Shown here one piece after another: positions 25,565 through 34,587 of a stretch of 64,000 bases of DNA (position 1 is the first letter of the stretch; each line of letters starts with the position of its first letter). Position numbers and translations under genes: made by a program. The stretch comes from CAZKBP01 sp964551015. Its GTDB lineage: Bacteria > Bacteroidota > Bacteroidia > Cytophagales > Microscillaceae. The DNA is taken from positions 1 to 64,000 of the forward strand of contig CAZKBP010000024.1 of assembly GCA_964551015.1 (NCBI GenBank), read 5' to 3'. The notes beneath the pieces are model-generated. The model saw nothing but the letters and a program-made list of their open reading frames with translations, ran no database searches and was not told the DNA's origin.

Positions 25565-26953
25565 TTACTCGCCTTTCTTCTTAACCTTGAGAGAAGTGCC
25601 TTCTTGACTAATTACGACTACTTCGGCATTCCGATCGATGTATCCACCCTGAGAAGAAGCGTCATAAAGAATACCCTCAATCATGACTTTGCCACTGGGG
25701 CGTAGTACGGTGTAGGTCGTTCCTTCCTTGTCTACCAAGTACTGGGTGTAGGTATTGGCATTGTAGCCCTCATCTTTATGCATGGAGCTTTGCAGGGAAA
25801 TGCGTCGGAAGCGTTTGCTTTGTAAAAGTTGAGGAACCGCCAAGAAGATAAAAATTGTCCCCCCAATCAAGCCGATGGCCAAGGTAATGACAGAACTGTA
25901 AATCTCGGCAGGCATGACAAACTTGAAGCTAAAACCATCATTACTAATCATCATCAACAGGAGGGAGCCAATCGTGGCAATGAGTCCCAAAATACCCGCG
26001 ACCCCAAAGCCCGGAATTACAAAGGCTTCTACCATGAGTAATAGAATTCCTACAATGAAGACTGCTATTTCCCAGTTTTCGGCCAAACCAACCAAATAAT
26101 AAGGAATAAAATAGAGCGTAGCCGCGATAACTGCCGCCGCAATGGGGAAGCCCACGCCTGGCGTTTGTAGCTCAAAATAAATACCGCCTAACATCACCAA
26201 CAGCAGAATTCCACTCAAATAAGGATTTAAGAAAACACGAATAATTTGCTCAATCGTGCTTAGTTCGTAGCGACTGATTTCATAGTCTTTTACCTCATTG
26301 AGTTTTAAGATTTCTTCAACAGAAGCTACTTCTTTTTCGCAGTAATTATGCTCAATGGCCTCACTGGTAGAGAAGGTAAGGACTTGGCCGCTATCAATGA
26401 TGCCCTCGATGGCAATGCGTTCGTCTACCATGGCTTCGGCAATACGCGGATCGCGGTTATTGGCTTTGGCGGTGGCACGCATTTGGGCGCGCATGTAGGA
26501 TTGATATTTGTCGGGCATGGCCTCTCCGGTGGAGCCATTGACCACGGTAGCGGCTCCGATGGTGGCTCCCTTGCTCATGTAAATCTTGTCGCAAGCAATA
26601 GAAATCCAAGCACCGGCTGAGGCGGCATCTTTGTTGATAAAAACCCAAACTGGTTTTTCCAAATCTAAGAGAGCCGTCGCAATTTCGTCGGCATTATCTA
26701 CCCGACCGCCGTAGGTATTCATATCTACGAGGATATAATCTGCGTTTTGGTTTTGGGCTTCCTCGAGAGCGAGCTTCACGTAGCGTGCCATCCGTGGATC
26801 TATTTCATCACGAATCTCTAGCACAAACACGCGGGAGGGCTCAGTTTGCGCTAGCGCTGAAGAGAGAAACCCACTGATTATGAATGAGAAAAATAAGATT
26901 TGAATATATAAGAAAACCTTGAGGTAATTTTTCATCTTTAGGGGATAAATCAT
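25565..26953 (-). CDS. Long-form NfeD / ClpP-class membrane serine protease
   Basis: This 462-residue protein has the long NfeD layout. A signal peptide ends near ALAQ (residue 36). The ClpP-like protease domain covers about 40-240, with the nucleophile in DAASAGAW (Ser112) and a likely catalytic Lys in MPDKYQSYM (Lys150). Several transmembrane helices span about 240-375, and an OB-fold NfeD domain ends the protein (GKVMIEGILYDASSQGG to VKKKG). Known homologues cut stomatin-like proteins in the membrane. A stomatin (SPFH) gene would be expected next door but is not visible here. A second ATG at 26933-26935 would shorten it by six residues. It is divergent from the DUF4905-like gene. Confidence 0.92.
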   Translation of the reverse strand: MIYPLKMKNYLKVFLYIQILFFSFIISGFLSSALAQTEPSRVFVLEIRDEIDPRMARYVKLALEEAQNQNADYILVDMNTYGGRVDNADEIATALLDLEKPVWVFINKDAASAGAWISIACDKIYMSKGATIGAATVVNGSTGEAMPDKYQSYMRAQMRATAKANNRDPRIAEAMVDERIAIEGIIDSGQVLTFSTSEAIEHNYCEKEVASVEEILKLNEVKDYEISRYELSTIEQIIRVFLNPYLSGILLLVMLGGIYFELQTPGVGFPIAAAVIAATLYFIPYYLVGLAENWEIAVFIVGILLLMVEAFVIPGFGVAGILGLIATIGSLLLMMISNDGFSFKFVMPAEIYSSVITLAIGLIGGTIFIFLAVPQLLQSKRFRRISLQSSMHKDEGYNANTYTQYLVDKEGTTYTVLRPSGKVMIEGILYDASSQGGYIDRNAEVVVISQEGTSLKVKKKGE

Positions 26954-26973
26954 TTAATTTGAATATGAAGATA

Positions 26974-26981
26974 CAAAATTA
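26974..26981 (-). promoter_or_regulatory. Candidate -7 element upstream of nfeD-like gene
   Basis: On the minus strand the octamer is TAATTTTG, an exact TAnnTTTG match, 20 bp upstream of the start codon. No TTTG is found at the -33 distance. The whole gap to the divergent gene is only 34 bp, so the two promoters must overlap each other's leader or coding sequence. Confidence 0.35.
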
Positions 26982-26987
26982 TTCCTT

Positions 26988-27788
26988 TTGCCTACTGAAT
27001 TAACGAATATTTCTTCCTTTGAGTTTGAAGGGGCGATCTGGAAACTGTGCTTAGACTCCCAAGGGCCGGGTTTAGCTTTGGAAATCCGAGATGCGGATCA
27101 TTTTCAGGTGAGTTTTGCTTATATCGATTGGCAAAAACAAGCTTTGATTTGGAAAGATTTCAGGTTGGAGGAGCCCTGGTGGGTAAGTTTGGCCGATTTG
27201 CAGGGAGGTGTTTTATTTTTTACGCCTTACCGAGATCAAAAAACTCCGAATACACAGGGGATTCAGGCTTACCAAGCGCGCACACGGCAATTAATTTGGC
27301 AGAATTTGGACGTATTTCTTTACACGATTAGCCGAGATTTTATCCTAGCTCAAAAAGAAGCCACTTCTCTGAGTCAATTACAAAAGTTAGACTTGCAATC
27401 TGGGCGAAATTTGGGCATTTGGGAAGATAAAAAATTACCTCCTGCTAAATTTTTAGCCAATCAACCCTTGCACTATCCTATTCATTACTCAGCCGAAAGC
27501 AAGCATTTTCCTACTTTACAAACTTATCTTACTGAGCGCTTTAACCTTCAGAATATCAAAGCGGTAGATTATCTAGAATATGAAAATTTGATTTTAATCT
27601 CATATTTTTATGGGAATAATTCCGAATTGTGTAATAAATTGCTAATTTTAGATACCCATGCGCAAGTTTTGTTGCATGAAACCCTAAATAATTCCCTAGA
27701 AGCGATTGGTCTGGACACTTTTTTTATTTATCAACGTTTATTATTATTTATTAGAAACAAAAACGAACTCGTCTGTTACCAACTATAA
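26988..27788 (+). CDS. DUF4905-like protein
   Basis: This 266-residue protein resembles the Bacteroidota-specific DUF4905 family: an opening FEFEGAIWKLCLD, then ALEIRDADHFQVSFAYID, the EEPWWVSLADLQGGVLFF block, and GIQAYQARTRQLIW. The repeated strand pattern suggests a beta-propeller-like fold. No function is known. There is no upstream in-frame ATG before a stop codon, so the TTG at 26988 is the only plausible start. The gene precedes the LysM gene by 8 bp and is probably in the same transcript. I named the family from memory of its pattern, not from a search. Confidence 0.75.
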   Translation: MPTELTNISSFEFEGAIWKLCLDSQGPGLALEIRDADHFQVSFAYIDWQKQALIWKDFRLEEPWWVSLADLQGGVLFFTPYRDQKTPNTQGIQAYQARTRQLIWQNLDVFLYTISRDFILAQKEATSLSQLQKLDLQSGRNLGIWEDKKLPPAKFLANQPLHYPIHYSAESKHFPTLQTYLTERFNLQNIKAVDYLEYENLILISYFYGNNSELCNKLLILDTHAQVLLHETLNNSLEAIGLDTFFIYQRLLLFIRNKNELVCYQL

Positions 27789-27796
27789 ATATCAAC

Positions 27797-30154
27797 ATGA
27801 TGAAATCACTCAAACTCATTTCCGCTACTTTACTAGGATTGATCTTAGTGGGCAGCCTAGCCGCTAATGCCCAAAAGTTAAGAGTGGAAAGCCAAGGCAA
27901 CCAGAAATATGTCATTCATAAAGTACAAAGAGGAGAAACCGTCTATTCCTTGGGTCGTGAATATGAAGTCAGCCCGAAGGAAATTATCCGCCTCAATCCC
28001 GATGTAGCGAGCGTGCTCAAGGTGGGCGATACCGTACGTATCCCTTACGACCAAGACTTGAATAATCCCAAAACACTCACCACCCCCGCGCCTGAAGAAA
28101 GCGCAGATGTGAAACATACCGTACAAAAGGGAGAATGGCTCAGTAAAATCGCCCGCAAATACGACGTACCCTTAGAAGATATCAAAAAGTGGAACGATTT
28201 ACAGGATGAAAATATCCAACCCGGACAAGAACTCATCGTCGGGGTCGGCACGAGTAAGTCCCGCCGGAAAAATAGCTCTAATCGCAACGCCAATGACGCT
28301 TACGCTAAAAATACAGATAAAAATAGCAGCGTCAACAAAAACTTGAAATCCGCCCCCTACGTGGAGATAGAGCATGAAGTAGCCAAAGGAGAAACGCTCT
28401 TTGCCCTCAAAAGAAAATACAACGTGCCCGTAGAAGATATCAAAGAGTGGAATAATCTTGAAGGTAACACCGTTAATGCTGGACAAAAGCTTACCATTCG
28501 CGTAGCTCCTGATACGCAAACGACTACTCCCAACCCTAATACAAATGTTAATAAGAATATCGGAACAAATCCGAATAACAACACAGTCAACAACAACACG
28601 GGGAATAATGCCGATCCTTTTAACCAATTGAACAATAATCAGGGTAATACGGTCAATAATAATTCTGCTCCTAATAACCAAGGATTTAACAACAACCCTC
28701 CTGCTAACAATACCGCCAATAGTACGCTCATTCTCCACAAAGTACAGGAGGGAGAGAATATTTATCAAATCCAGAACCGTTACCAAGTGCGCAAGACTGA
28801 AATTCGCTACTGGAATAATATGCCCGCAGAAAGTAATAATATTCGTGCCGGGGATGAGCTTAAAATCTACCTCCCCAAGCTCGTAACCCATACCGTACAA
28901 CAGGGCGAGACTTTGGCGAGTATCCGCCAACAATATAACCTCAAAGAAGGTCAAATCGCTATCTGGAATAAGCTCGGAACAGAAACAGGGGTCAAAGAAG
29001 TGGTGCCAGGACAAAGTTTACTGCTCTATCTGCCCACTGGCCCTACCCCGCCTGACACTCAGACGCAACCTAATAATCAAGCGCAAAACTACAACAACAA
29101 TCCCAACGCTTACAATAACCAGAACGGCTACAATAACCAAAATGGCTATAACAATAATCAGAGCGGTTACAATAACCAAAATGCTTATAACAATAATCAA
29201 AATCAAAATAACCTCAACAATAACCCTCAGCCAATCACACACTACGTACAAGTCAATGAAAGCTTGGATATGGTGGCACAGCGTTATGGGGTGTCCGCTC
29301 GTCAGATTATGAGTTGGAATAATTTGAATAGTACTTACTTGGCGCCTAATCAAAAACTATTGATCTATCCCAATCCAGATAATCAATACAATAATCCCGT
29401 AGTGAATAACAACCAAAATAACAATTATAACAACCAAGGGGGTTACCGAGGAGCCACTCCTAATAACAATACCAACTCGAGTAATAATACAGCGAATCCC
29501 GGTACGAATCCTTATCAGGTGTATCAGTACAATACTACTTCTACCTCAGATGATCCTTTTGATCAACTGGCTAATTCTAGTATGACTTCCGTCAATACGC
29601 CCAGTACGAATAATAATAACAACACCAATACCGGAAATACTCGCTTCAACAACACAGGCTTCAATGGCCTAAATAATAGTAGTAATAACAATAATAACAG
29701 CGGATTTAACGGACTGAATAACAACACCAGCCCTTTTAGCAATCAGGCAGATCCAGGTTATAATAATTATAATTCAGGGGGTAGCCTCAGCAATAGTGGT
29801 GATTATGGTGGAAGTTCTAACAATAACTCTAACTATGGAAATTACAATTCCAATAGTAATTTTAACGGTGTGGGCAGTGGCTCTACTGTGGTAGAAAAAG
29901 GCTTTGCCCAACAAATGCCCATCCAAAGTGCTCGCCCCTTGGCGGCTCTCCATCCTACCGCCCAAATTGGTACACTCATTATCGTGCGTAACACCCAAAA
30001 TGGCCGCAACGTGACCGTGGAAGTAGCAGGGCGTCCCAATGCTAATCAAACCCGCTCTGGCGTGATCATCGGGCTGAGCCAATTGGCCTTCTCGCGTTTG
30101 GGAGCCAACCTTACCCAACTAGCGGAAGTAGAACTCACCTACCGTCGTCCCTAA
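27797..30154 (+). CDS. Secreted six-LysM, Asn-rich protein with C-terminal RlpA-like domain
   Basis: This 785-residue exported protein has a signal peptide (1-25). Six LysM peptidoglycan-binding motifs lie at about 38-84, 106-150, 191-236, 312-359, 362-412 and 479-525, each with the HxVxxGE start and the IxxWNxL core or a variant of it. They are separated by low-complexity linkers very rich in Asn, with tandem YNNQNGYNN-type units near 433-470 and a long Asn/Ser/Gly stretch from 525 to 690. The last 85 residues (VVEKGFAQQMPIQSARPLAA to the end) form a double-psi beta-barrel domain of the RlpA type. The two genes that follow share this domain. It probably binds peptidoglycan in the periplasm. 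A terminator follows at 30163. Confidence 0.9.
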   Translation: MMKSLKLISATLLGLILVGSLAANAQKLRVESQGNQKYVIHKVQRGETVYSLGREYEVSPKEIIRLNPDVASVLKVGDTVRIPYDQDLNNPKTLTTPAPEESADVKHTVQKGEWLSKIARKYDVPLEDIKKWNDLQDENIQPGQELIVGVGTSKSRRKNSSNRNANDAYAKNTDKNSSVNKNLKSAPYVEIEHEVAKGETLFALKRKYNVPVEDIKEWNNLEGNTVNAGQKLTIRVAPDTQTTTPNPNTNVNKNIGTNPNNNTVNNNTGNNADPFNQLNNNQGNTVNNNSAPNNQGFNNNPPANNTANSTLILHKVQEGENIYQIQNRYQVRKTEIRYWNNMPAESNNIRAGDELKIYLPKLVTHTVQQGETLASIRQQYNLKEGQIAIWNKLGTETGVKEVVPGQSLLLYLPTGPTPPDTQTQPNNQAQNYNNNPNAYNNQNGYNNQNGYNNNQSGYNNQNAYNNNQNQNNLNNNPQPITHYVQVNESLDMVAQRYGVSARQIMSWNNLNSTYLAPNQKLLIYPNPDNQYNNPVVNNNQNNNYNNQGGYRGATPNNNTNSSNNTANPGTNPYQVYQYNTTSTSDDPFDQLANSSMTSVNTPSTNNNNNTNTGNTRFNNTGFNGLNNSSNNNNNSGFNGLNNNTSPFSNQADPGYNNYNSGGSLSNSGDYGGSSNNNSNYGNYNSNSNFNGVGSGSTVVEKGFAQQMPIQSARPLAALHPTAQIGTLIIVRNTQNGRNVTVEVAGRPNANQTRSGVIIGLSQLAFSRLGANLTQLAEVELTYRRP
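29098..29215 (+). repeat. Degenerate tandem repeat coding for YNNQNGYNN-type units
   Basis: Within the LysM gene, about five imperfect repeats of some 21-24 bp (AATAACCARAAYGGCTAYAA-like) encode Tyr-Asn-Asn-Gln-Asn-Gly units. The linker can change length by slippage or unequal recombination. Confidence 0.7.
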
Positions 30155-30162
30155 AAAATCAG

Positions 30163-30195
30163 ATGATCTGCTACTCCCCGTGGCAGATCATTTTC
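30163..30195 (+). terminator. Intrinsic terminator after LysM gene
   Basis: ATGATCTGC (30163-30171) pairs with GCAGATCAT (30183-30191), and an inner TAC/GTG step extends the stem to 12 bp around a TCCCC loop. TTTTC follows. It separates the LysM gene from the next three-gene unit. Confidence 0.75.
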
Positions 30196-30223
30196 TATAT
30201 TCATTCCTTCGAGAAAAAGGCTT

Positions 30224-30721
30224 ATGGCAAAAAAACTACAACTTCTAGCAATCCTTATCTTTTTGATAGCAAGCCCTCTACTCAGCCAAGCACAAGGTAA
30301 GTTTTTTGAAAGAGGACTGGCCGAAGTAATCCCTGATGGACAGAATACCGGTAAAAATTTAGGATTGCACCGAGAGCTTCCGGTCGGCACAGAAATCAAA
30401 GTCCGTAACCCTGCCAATGGATTCGCAATCGCTCTCAAGATCGTGGGGCGTCTTCCTGATACGGGAGCCAACCAAAAAATCATTCTCAAACTCTCCGAAG
30501 CGGCTTATCGTAAATTACGCGCCAGTGGCCGACGCTTTGCCGTAGAGCTTTCTGATACTCCCGTGGTACGAGATATTACTCATGAAGTACGTGAAGGAGA
30601 AACTTTGTTTGGAATTTCCCAAAAATACAAAGTAAGCATTGATGAAATTAAAGAGTGGAACGATCTAGAAGATGAGAAAATCAACTTGGGTCAAAAATTA
30701 GTCATCCTCCGAAAACAATAA
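30224..30721 (+). CDS. RlpA-like (DPBB) plus LysM envelope protein
   Basis: This 165-residue exported protein has a signal peptide (1-24, ending LSQAQG). A double-psi beta-barrel domain of the RlpA type follows (about 26-110: FFERGLAEVI, LHRELPVGTEIKVRN, IKLSEAAYRKL-type blocks), then one LysM motif at the C-terminus (115-163: ITHEVREGETLFGI, IDEIKEWNDL). The catalytic His and Asp of true lytic RlpA enzymes are not obvious, so it may only bind wall. It starts 33 bp after the upstream terminator and its stop codon is directly followed (1 bp) by the next start, so those two genes are co-translated. Confidence 0.87.
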   Translation: MAKKLQLLAILIFLIASPLLSQAQGKFFERGLAEVIPDGQNTGKNLGLHRELPVGTEIKVRNPANGFAIALKIVGRLPDTGANQKIILKLSEAAYRKLRASGRRFAVELSDTPVVRDITHEVREGETLFGISQKYKVSIDEIKEWNDLEDEKINLGQKLVILRKQ

Positions 30722-30722
30722 G

Positions 30723-32507
30723 ATGCGTCTATTTAGTTTGTTATTTTTCTTGAATCTAAGTCTTAGCCTGAGTCTGGCGCAAACTTCCCAAACACGGCGA
30801 GTCCAAGCGGCTCTTTGGCCCGAGGCTGCTTTCGCGGATCGCTACGTAGGTAGTGCTTCGGGAATTTCTATGGGTACTTTGGTCTTGGTCAAGTCCTTAG
30901 CAAGTGGGCGAAGCGTGGTGATAGAGATTGTCAAAACAGATGCTCCCGACAACTTCATGCTCCTTTCTTCCTTGGCCTGGCAAAGATTAGCAGGTGAGCA
31001 ATCTAGTATGGCCGTTGAGATTAGCTACCGTTCCACCTCCGCAGAAGACAGTAGCTTTGTGGTAGACTACACACCTTCTTTCGCCGAAGAAGATAAGTCA
31101 CAAGCTCGCCGCAATCAGAGAGTTTTCCCAGCTACAGGCAATCCCGGACAACAACTCTATAAGGAAAGAGGCTATGCGCGTTATATCAATACCTTAGGTA
31201 ACTACGGGGCGAATTCTGTGCATTATTCTGCTTATGTTAGGGGCTATTTGCAAATCTCCGACCTTTGGGGCGATCAAGAAGTTGTGACCAGTGTGGCGGG
31301 CGACGAACCGTTATTGTTTAATCAGTGGAATGCCATCGTGGGCGTATCGAGAGATGTACCCAATCAATTCAATTATGACCCCAATAATCTGAGTCCAGTA
31401 GAGATTGCTTACTGGGCTAATCAAAATTTTGATTATTTTGAAAACAGCAGTTATCCAAAATACCAAACCAAAGCGCAGGCTTGGGACGAAGCAATTACCT
31501 ACGCTGCCGACTTAGTTGCGCTGTCTACGAAAGCCGAAATTGGGCAATTTGTCCGTGTCCGTAATGCAGACCAAAGCCGAAGTGCTCGTCTTTTGGTCTT
31601 AGGTTCTCCGACTAAATCCAATGTAGATTTGCAAATGGCTCCTTCCACGGCAGCATTTTTAGGGGTGGAGAATGTGGATGAATCCTTTGCAATAGAAGTA
31701 ATTCCCGAAGTAGTGTCTTCTTTGGATTGGAAAGGTCTTTTTCAAGGAATTGCCAACGTAGAAGAGCAGACTCTGGCCGGAATACAAGATGATTTGTCAG
31801 ATACTTACCAATCTTTCCAAACTATTAATCCACTTTCTAACTCTAATCCATTTCCTAACTCTACCACGAATTTTTCACCTTATTACCAGGCGGTGCATAA
31901 AAATTTGCCCGTAGGGACGCTGGTGCTGGTAAAGAGAATCAACGAGTCTGCTAACACGAATTCATTGGGCAATCATACCAATGACCCTTTTGACCAATTG
32001 CTTAGCACGCCTAATAGCTATACGAGTAATACTACCTATAACTCATCCAACTCCTCCAATGAAAATAACACAGTGGTAGAAAAAGGCTTTGCCGAAGAAA
32101 TATCTATCCAGAGTAACCGCCCTTTGGTGGCGCTTCATCCCACCGCTCAGATTGGTACACTGATGATCGTTAGCAACAAGCAGAATGGACGCAACGTAAC
32201 CGTGGAAGTGGCCGGAAAGCCCAGTAGAGACCAGTTGGGGGCGGGGGCAGTGATTGGTTTGAGTAAATATGCCTATGCTCGCTTGGGCTCTGATCTTAAG
32301 AAAACAGAAGTAGAAATCACTTACAGAAATTTGACCTACCAAAGACCACTTGCTTCTGAAATCTTTGTGAAAATTGTGGGCAAGCTACCCGCTAGCCAGC
32401 CAAACAAAGATGCAAATATCGGCTTGTCCCGAGTCGCTTTCGAAGCCATGAGCCGCGAGACAAAGCCTTTCCCCGTAAAATTATTGTATTTTTACCCTGA
32501 AGATTAG
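30723..32507 (+). CDS. Multi-DPBB (RlpA-like) secreted protein
   Basis: This 594-residue protein has a signal peptide (1-19, ending LSLAQ) and several RlpA-like double-psi beta-barrel segments. One is at about 33-105 (ISMGTLVLVKSLASGRSVVIEIV), one at about 275-335, and one near the C-terminus (about 445-540). The C-terminal one is nearly identical to the end of the LysM protein: VVEKGFAEE, RPLVALHPTAQIGTL and NGRNVTVEVAGKP. A short DPFDQL linker is also shared between the two proteins. A Tyr/Asn/Trp-rich middle region (about 150-260) has no match I recognise. No catalytic residues can be assigned. The gene forms a unit with its two neighbours. Confidence 0.82.
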   Translation: MRLFSLLFFLNLSLSLSLAQTSQTRRVQAALWPEAAFADRYVGSASGISMGTLVLVKSLASGRSVVIEIVKTDAPDNFMLLSSLAWQRLAGEQSSMAVEISYRSTSAEDSSFVVDYTPSFAEEDKSQARRNQRVFPATGNPGQQLYKERGYARYINTLGNYGANSVHYSAYVRGYLQISDLWGDQEVVTSVAGDEPLLFNQWNAIVGVSRDVPNQFNYDPNNLSPVEIAYWANQNFDYFENSSYPKYQTKAQAWDEAITYAADLVALSTKAEIGQFVRVRNADQSRSARLLVLGSPTKSNVDLQMAPSTAAFLGVENVDESFAIEVIPEVVSSLDWKGLFQGIANVEEQTLAGIQDDLSDTYQSFQTINPLSNSNPFPNSTTNFSPYYQAVHKNLPVGTLVLVKRINESANTNSLGNHTNDPFDQLLSTPNSYTSNTTYNSSNSSNENNTVVEKGFAEEISIQSNRPLVALHPTAQIGTLMIVSNKQNGRNVTVEVAGKPSRDQLGAGAVIGLSKYAYARLGSDLKKTEVEITYRNLTYQRPLASEIFVKIVGKLPASQPNKDANIGLSRVAFEAMSRETKPFPVKLLYFYPED

Positions 32508-32518
32508 TTTTGATTGTT

Positions 32519-32695
32519 ATGTCCGAATTGCCTCCTTCTAAGAAAACCCTGCTTTATTATCTCTGGAATCTGCTTTTTATCGTTTCCTACCCGATTATTG
32601 TGTCCTTTTCCTTGATTTTCACGGGCTTGGTTTACGTGTTTTCTAGCCTTTCAGTCGGTTTGACGAAGATTCTAAAAAATTGGGATAAGTCCTGA
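32519..32695 (+). CDS. Small single-span membrane protein
   Basis: With the ATG at 32519 this is a 58-residue protein starting MSELPPSKKTLLYYLWNLL. A 30-residue hydrophobic stretch in the middle forms one long or two short membrane helices. The C-terminus is basic (ILKNWDKS). It begins 11 bp after the multi-DPBB gene and is probably the last gene of that transcript. A TTG three codons earlier is possible. I do not recognise a family. Confidence 0.6.
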   Translation: MSELPPSKKTLLYYLWNLLFIVSYPIIVSFSLIFTGLVYVFSSLSVGLTKILKNWDKS

Positions 32696-32914
32696 AATGT
32701 AAGCTCTCAAGAACCTCGAGGATAATTTTATTCCAGCCGCTTGTTTGCTCGTGAATTCTGCTTTTTTTCGAATATTTAGATCTGACCATCTAACCAAAGT
32801 CAGATGGAATTCCTTACTATTCTGATAAGATTGAATTATATTTTTTTATATTGAAGTTATTTGAAATTTACCTTCGGACAACTTCATCTTCAAATGAACT
32901 AAATATTGAATGCC

Positions 32915-34285
32915 ATGAAACAATATGACCACATTATCTTGGGAACTGGGCAGGCCACGGGTACTTTGCTAGGAAAGTTAATTTCCACAGGCGACTCCAT
33001 TGCCGTCATAGAAGGAGGAAAAGTAGGAGGGAGCTGCGTGAATTATGGCTGTACCCCTACCAAAACCATGGTGGCCAGTGCTCGGGCTATTCATATGGCG
33101 CGCCGAGGTGAGTACTATGGTTTTGAAGCAGGTAACATCGCCGTGAGCTATGAGCGAATCCGAGAACGCATGAATCAGATTCGTCAAGGCTCTAGCCAAG
33201 GTTTGACTAACTGGATGGAATCTACCGAAAATGTAGATTTAATCAGAGGATGGGGCGAATTTGCAGACAACCACACGCTCAGGGTAGGAGAAGAATTGAT
33301 ACAGGGAAAACGAATTTATATCAATACAGGAACTCGCCCCGCTGCGCCTCCTATATCAGGTCTGGCCGATACTCCGTGGGTGGATAGTGCTGGCTTGTTG
33401 GATTTGCAAAAACTCCCTGAGCATTTACTCATTATCGGTGGCGGATACATTGGTCTGGAGTTTTCACAGGTTTACCGAAGATTTGGTTCAGAAGTGACCG
33501 TTTTGCAAAAAGCAAGTGAGGTGATGCCCCGAGAAGATCAAGACATCGCGGAATCTATCCGAAAAGTGCTGGAAGAAGAAGGAGTGCGATTTATACTTGA
33601 CGCCAATACTCAAGAAATTTATCAACAAAACGATCAAATTCATATCAAGGTAGAAATCCAGGGAACCGAGAAAACCGTCGTAGGAACACATCTCCTCATG
33701 GCCGTCGGCAGAAAACCAAATAGCGACCGCCTCAACCTAGAAGCTACGGGTATCCAAGTGAATGAAAGAGGTTTTATAGAAACAGATGATTATTGCCAAA
33801 CGGCAGTAGAAGGAGTTTTTGCCTTGGGCGATGTCAATGGTAAAGGAGCATTTACGCACACCTCAGTCAATGACGCCGAAGTGGTGCTAGATCATATGTA
33901 TGGAGGCAATAGAAAAGTATCGAGCAGAATCACGATCTATGGCTTGTTTACTGACCCTCCTTTGGGCAGAGTGGGGATGACCGAAAAAGAAGCAGTAGCT
34001 ACTGGAAGGAAAATTTTGAAGGCAACCCGCCCCATGAGTAAAATTAGCCGTGCCAAAGAGATGGGAGAAACCAATGGCTTTGCTAAATTGCTGGTAGATG
34101 CAGAAACGGATTTAATTCTAGGAGCTGCCATCTTAGGGCCGGGAGGAGACGAAATTATTAACATGTTCGCGGCCATTATGCACAGTCGAATCCCTTGCAA
34201 GAACTACCGAGAAGTGGTTTTGGTACATCCCACCGTATCCGAATTAATGCCCTTCGTATTGGATGGCTTACAGTTAATTGAGTAG
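32915..34285 (+). CDS. Class I pyridine nucleotide-disulfide oxidoreductase (mercuric reductase-like)
   Basis: This flavoprotein has 456 residues from the ATG at 32915 (a TTG three codons earlier is less likely). FAD site: IILGTGQATG near the N-terminus. Redox disulfide: GGSCVNYGCTPTK (Cys41, Cys46). NAD(P) site: LLIIGGGYIGLEFSQV. Second FAD motif: GVFALGDVNG. The C-terminal HPTVSE carries the active-site His-Glu. Database entries of this type are often called mercuric reductase, but the protein lacks both an N-terminal HMA domain and the C-terminal cysteine pair needed for Hg(II), so I consider that role unlikely. It may be a lipoamide dehydrogenase-like or other disulfide reductase. The SDR gene lies 302 bp downstream. 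Confidence 0.9.
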   Translation: MKQYDHIILGTGQATGTLLGKLISTGDSIAVIEGGKVGGSCVNYGCTPTKTMVASARAIHMARRGEYYGFEAGNIAVSYERIRERMNQIRQGSSQGLTNWMESTENVDLIRGWGEFADNHTLRVGEELIQGKRIYINTGTRPAAPPISGLADTPWVDSAGLLDLQKLPEHLLIIGGGYIGLEFSQVYRRFGSEVTVLQKASEVMPREDQDIAESIRKVLEEEGVRFILDANTQEIYQQNDQIHIKVEIQGTEKTVVGTHLLMAVGRKPNSDRLNLEATGIQVNERGFIETDDYCQTAVEGVFALGDVNGKGAFTHTSVNDAEVVLDHMYGGNRKVSSRITIYGLFTDPPLGRVGMTEKEAVATGRKILKATRPMSKISRAKEMGETNGFAKLLVDAETDLILGAAILGPGGDEIINMFAAIMHSRIPCKNYREVVLVHPTVSELMPFVLDGLQLIE

Positions 34286-34587
34286 ATTAGTGAAATATGG
34301 CCTTCTCCCACGAAAATCGTCTGACTCTAGTCTACCCAGACTAGGGAGCTTTGCATAAAATAGCTTCCCAAATTTGATAGCCTAAAATCCTGCCTCAAGA
34401 TGCGCATCTTACCCTAGATTCTTAAAGTTTTTTTCTATTTTGGAAATTAACTTTGAGTAGTTGTCGGTTTGGGGTGGGTGGCTGTGCGTTTCTTTTTCAG
34501 AGCCTGCCCCCAGATTCAGGGAGGACAGTCATTTGATTTGACCACACGATCTAAATTCTCAAGTCACTAATCTAACCACAAAATAAT
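34286..34587. other. Intergenic gap with small hairpins and a perfect palindrome
   Basis: No coding sequence is visible. CTAGTCT-ACCC-AGACTAG (34327-34344) forms a 7-bp hairpin, and a GGGAGC / GCTTCCC pair follows directly. The 14-bp perfect palindrome AAGATGCGCATCTT starts near 34397. None has a T-run, so termination after the oxidoreductase gene is uncertain. No consensus promoter for the SDR gene is evident. Confidence 0.5.

Noticed and set aside
28199..29014. Long open frame on the minus strand (271 codons)
   Set aside because: It is antisense to the LysM gene. Its Ile/Val-rich composition is the mirror of Asn-rich codons.
32915..34285. True mercuric reductase (merA)
   Set aside because: No HMA domain and no C-terminal cysteine pair, and no mer operon around it.
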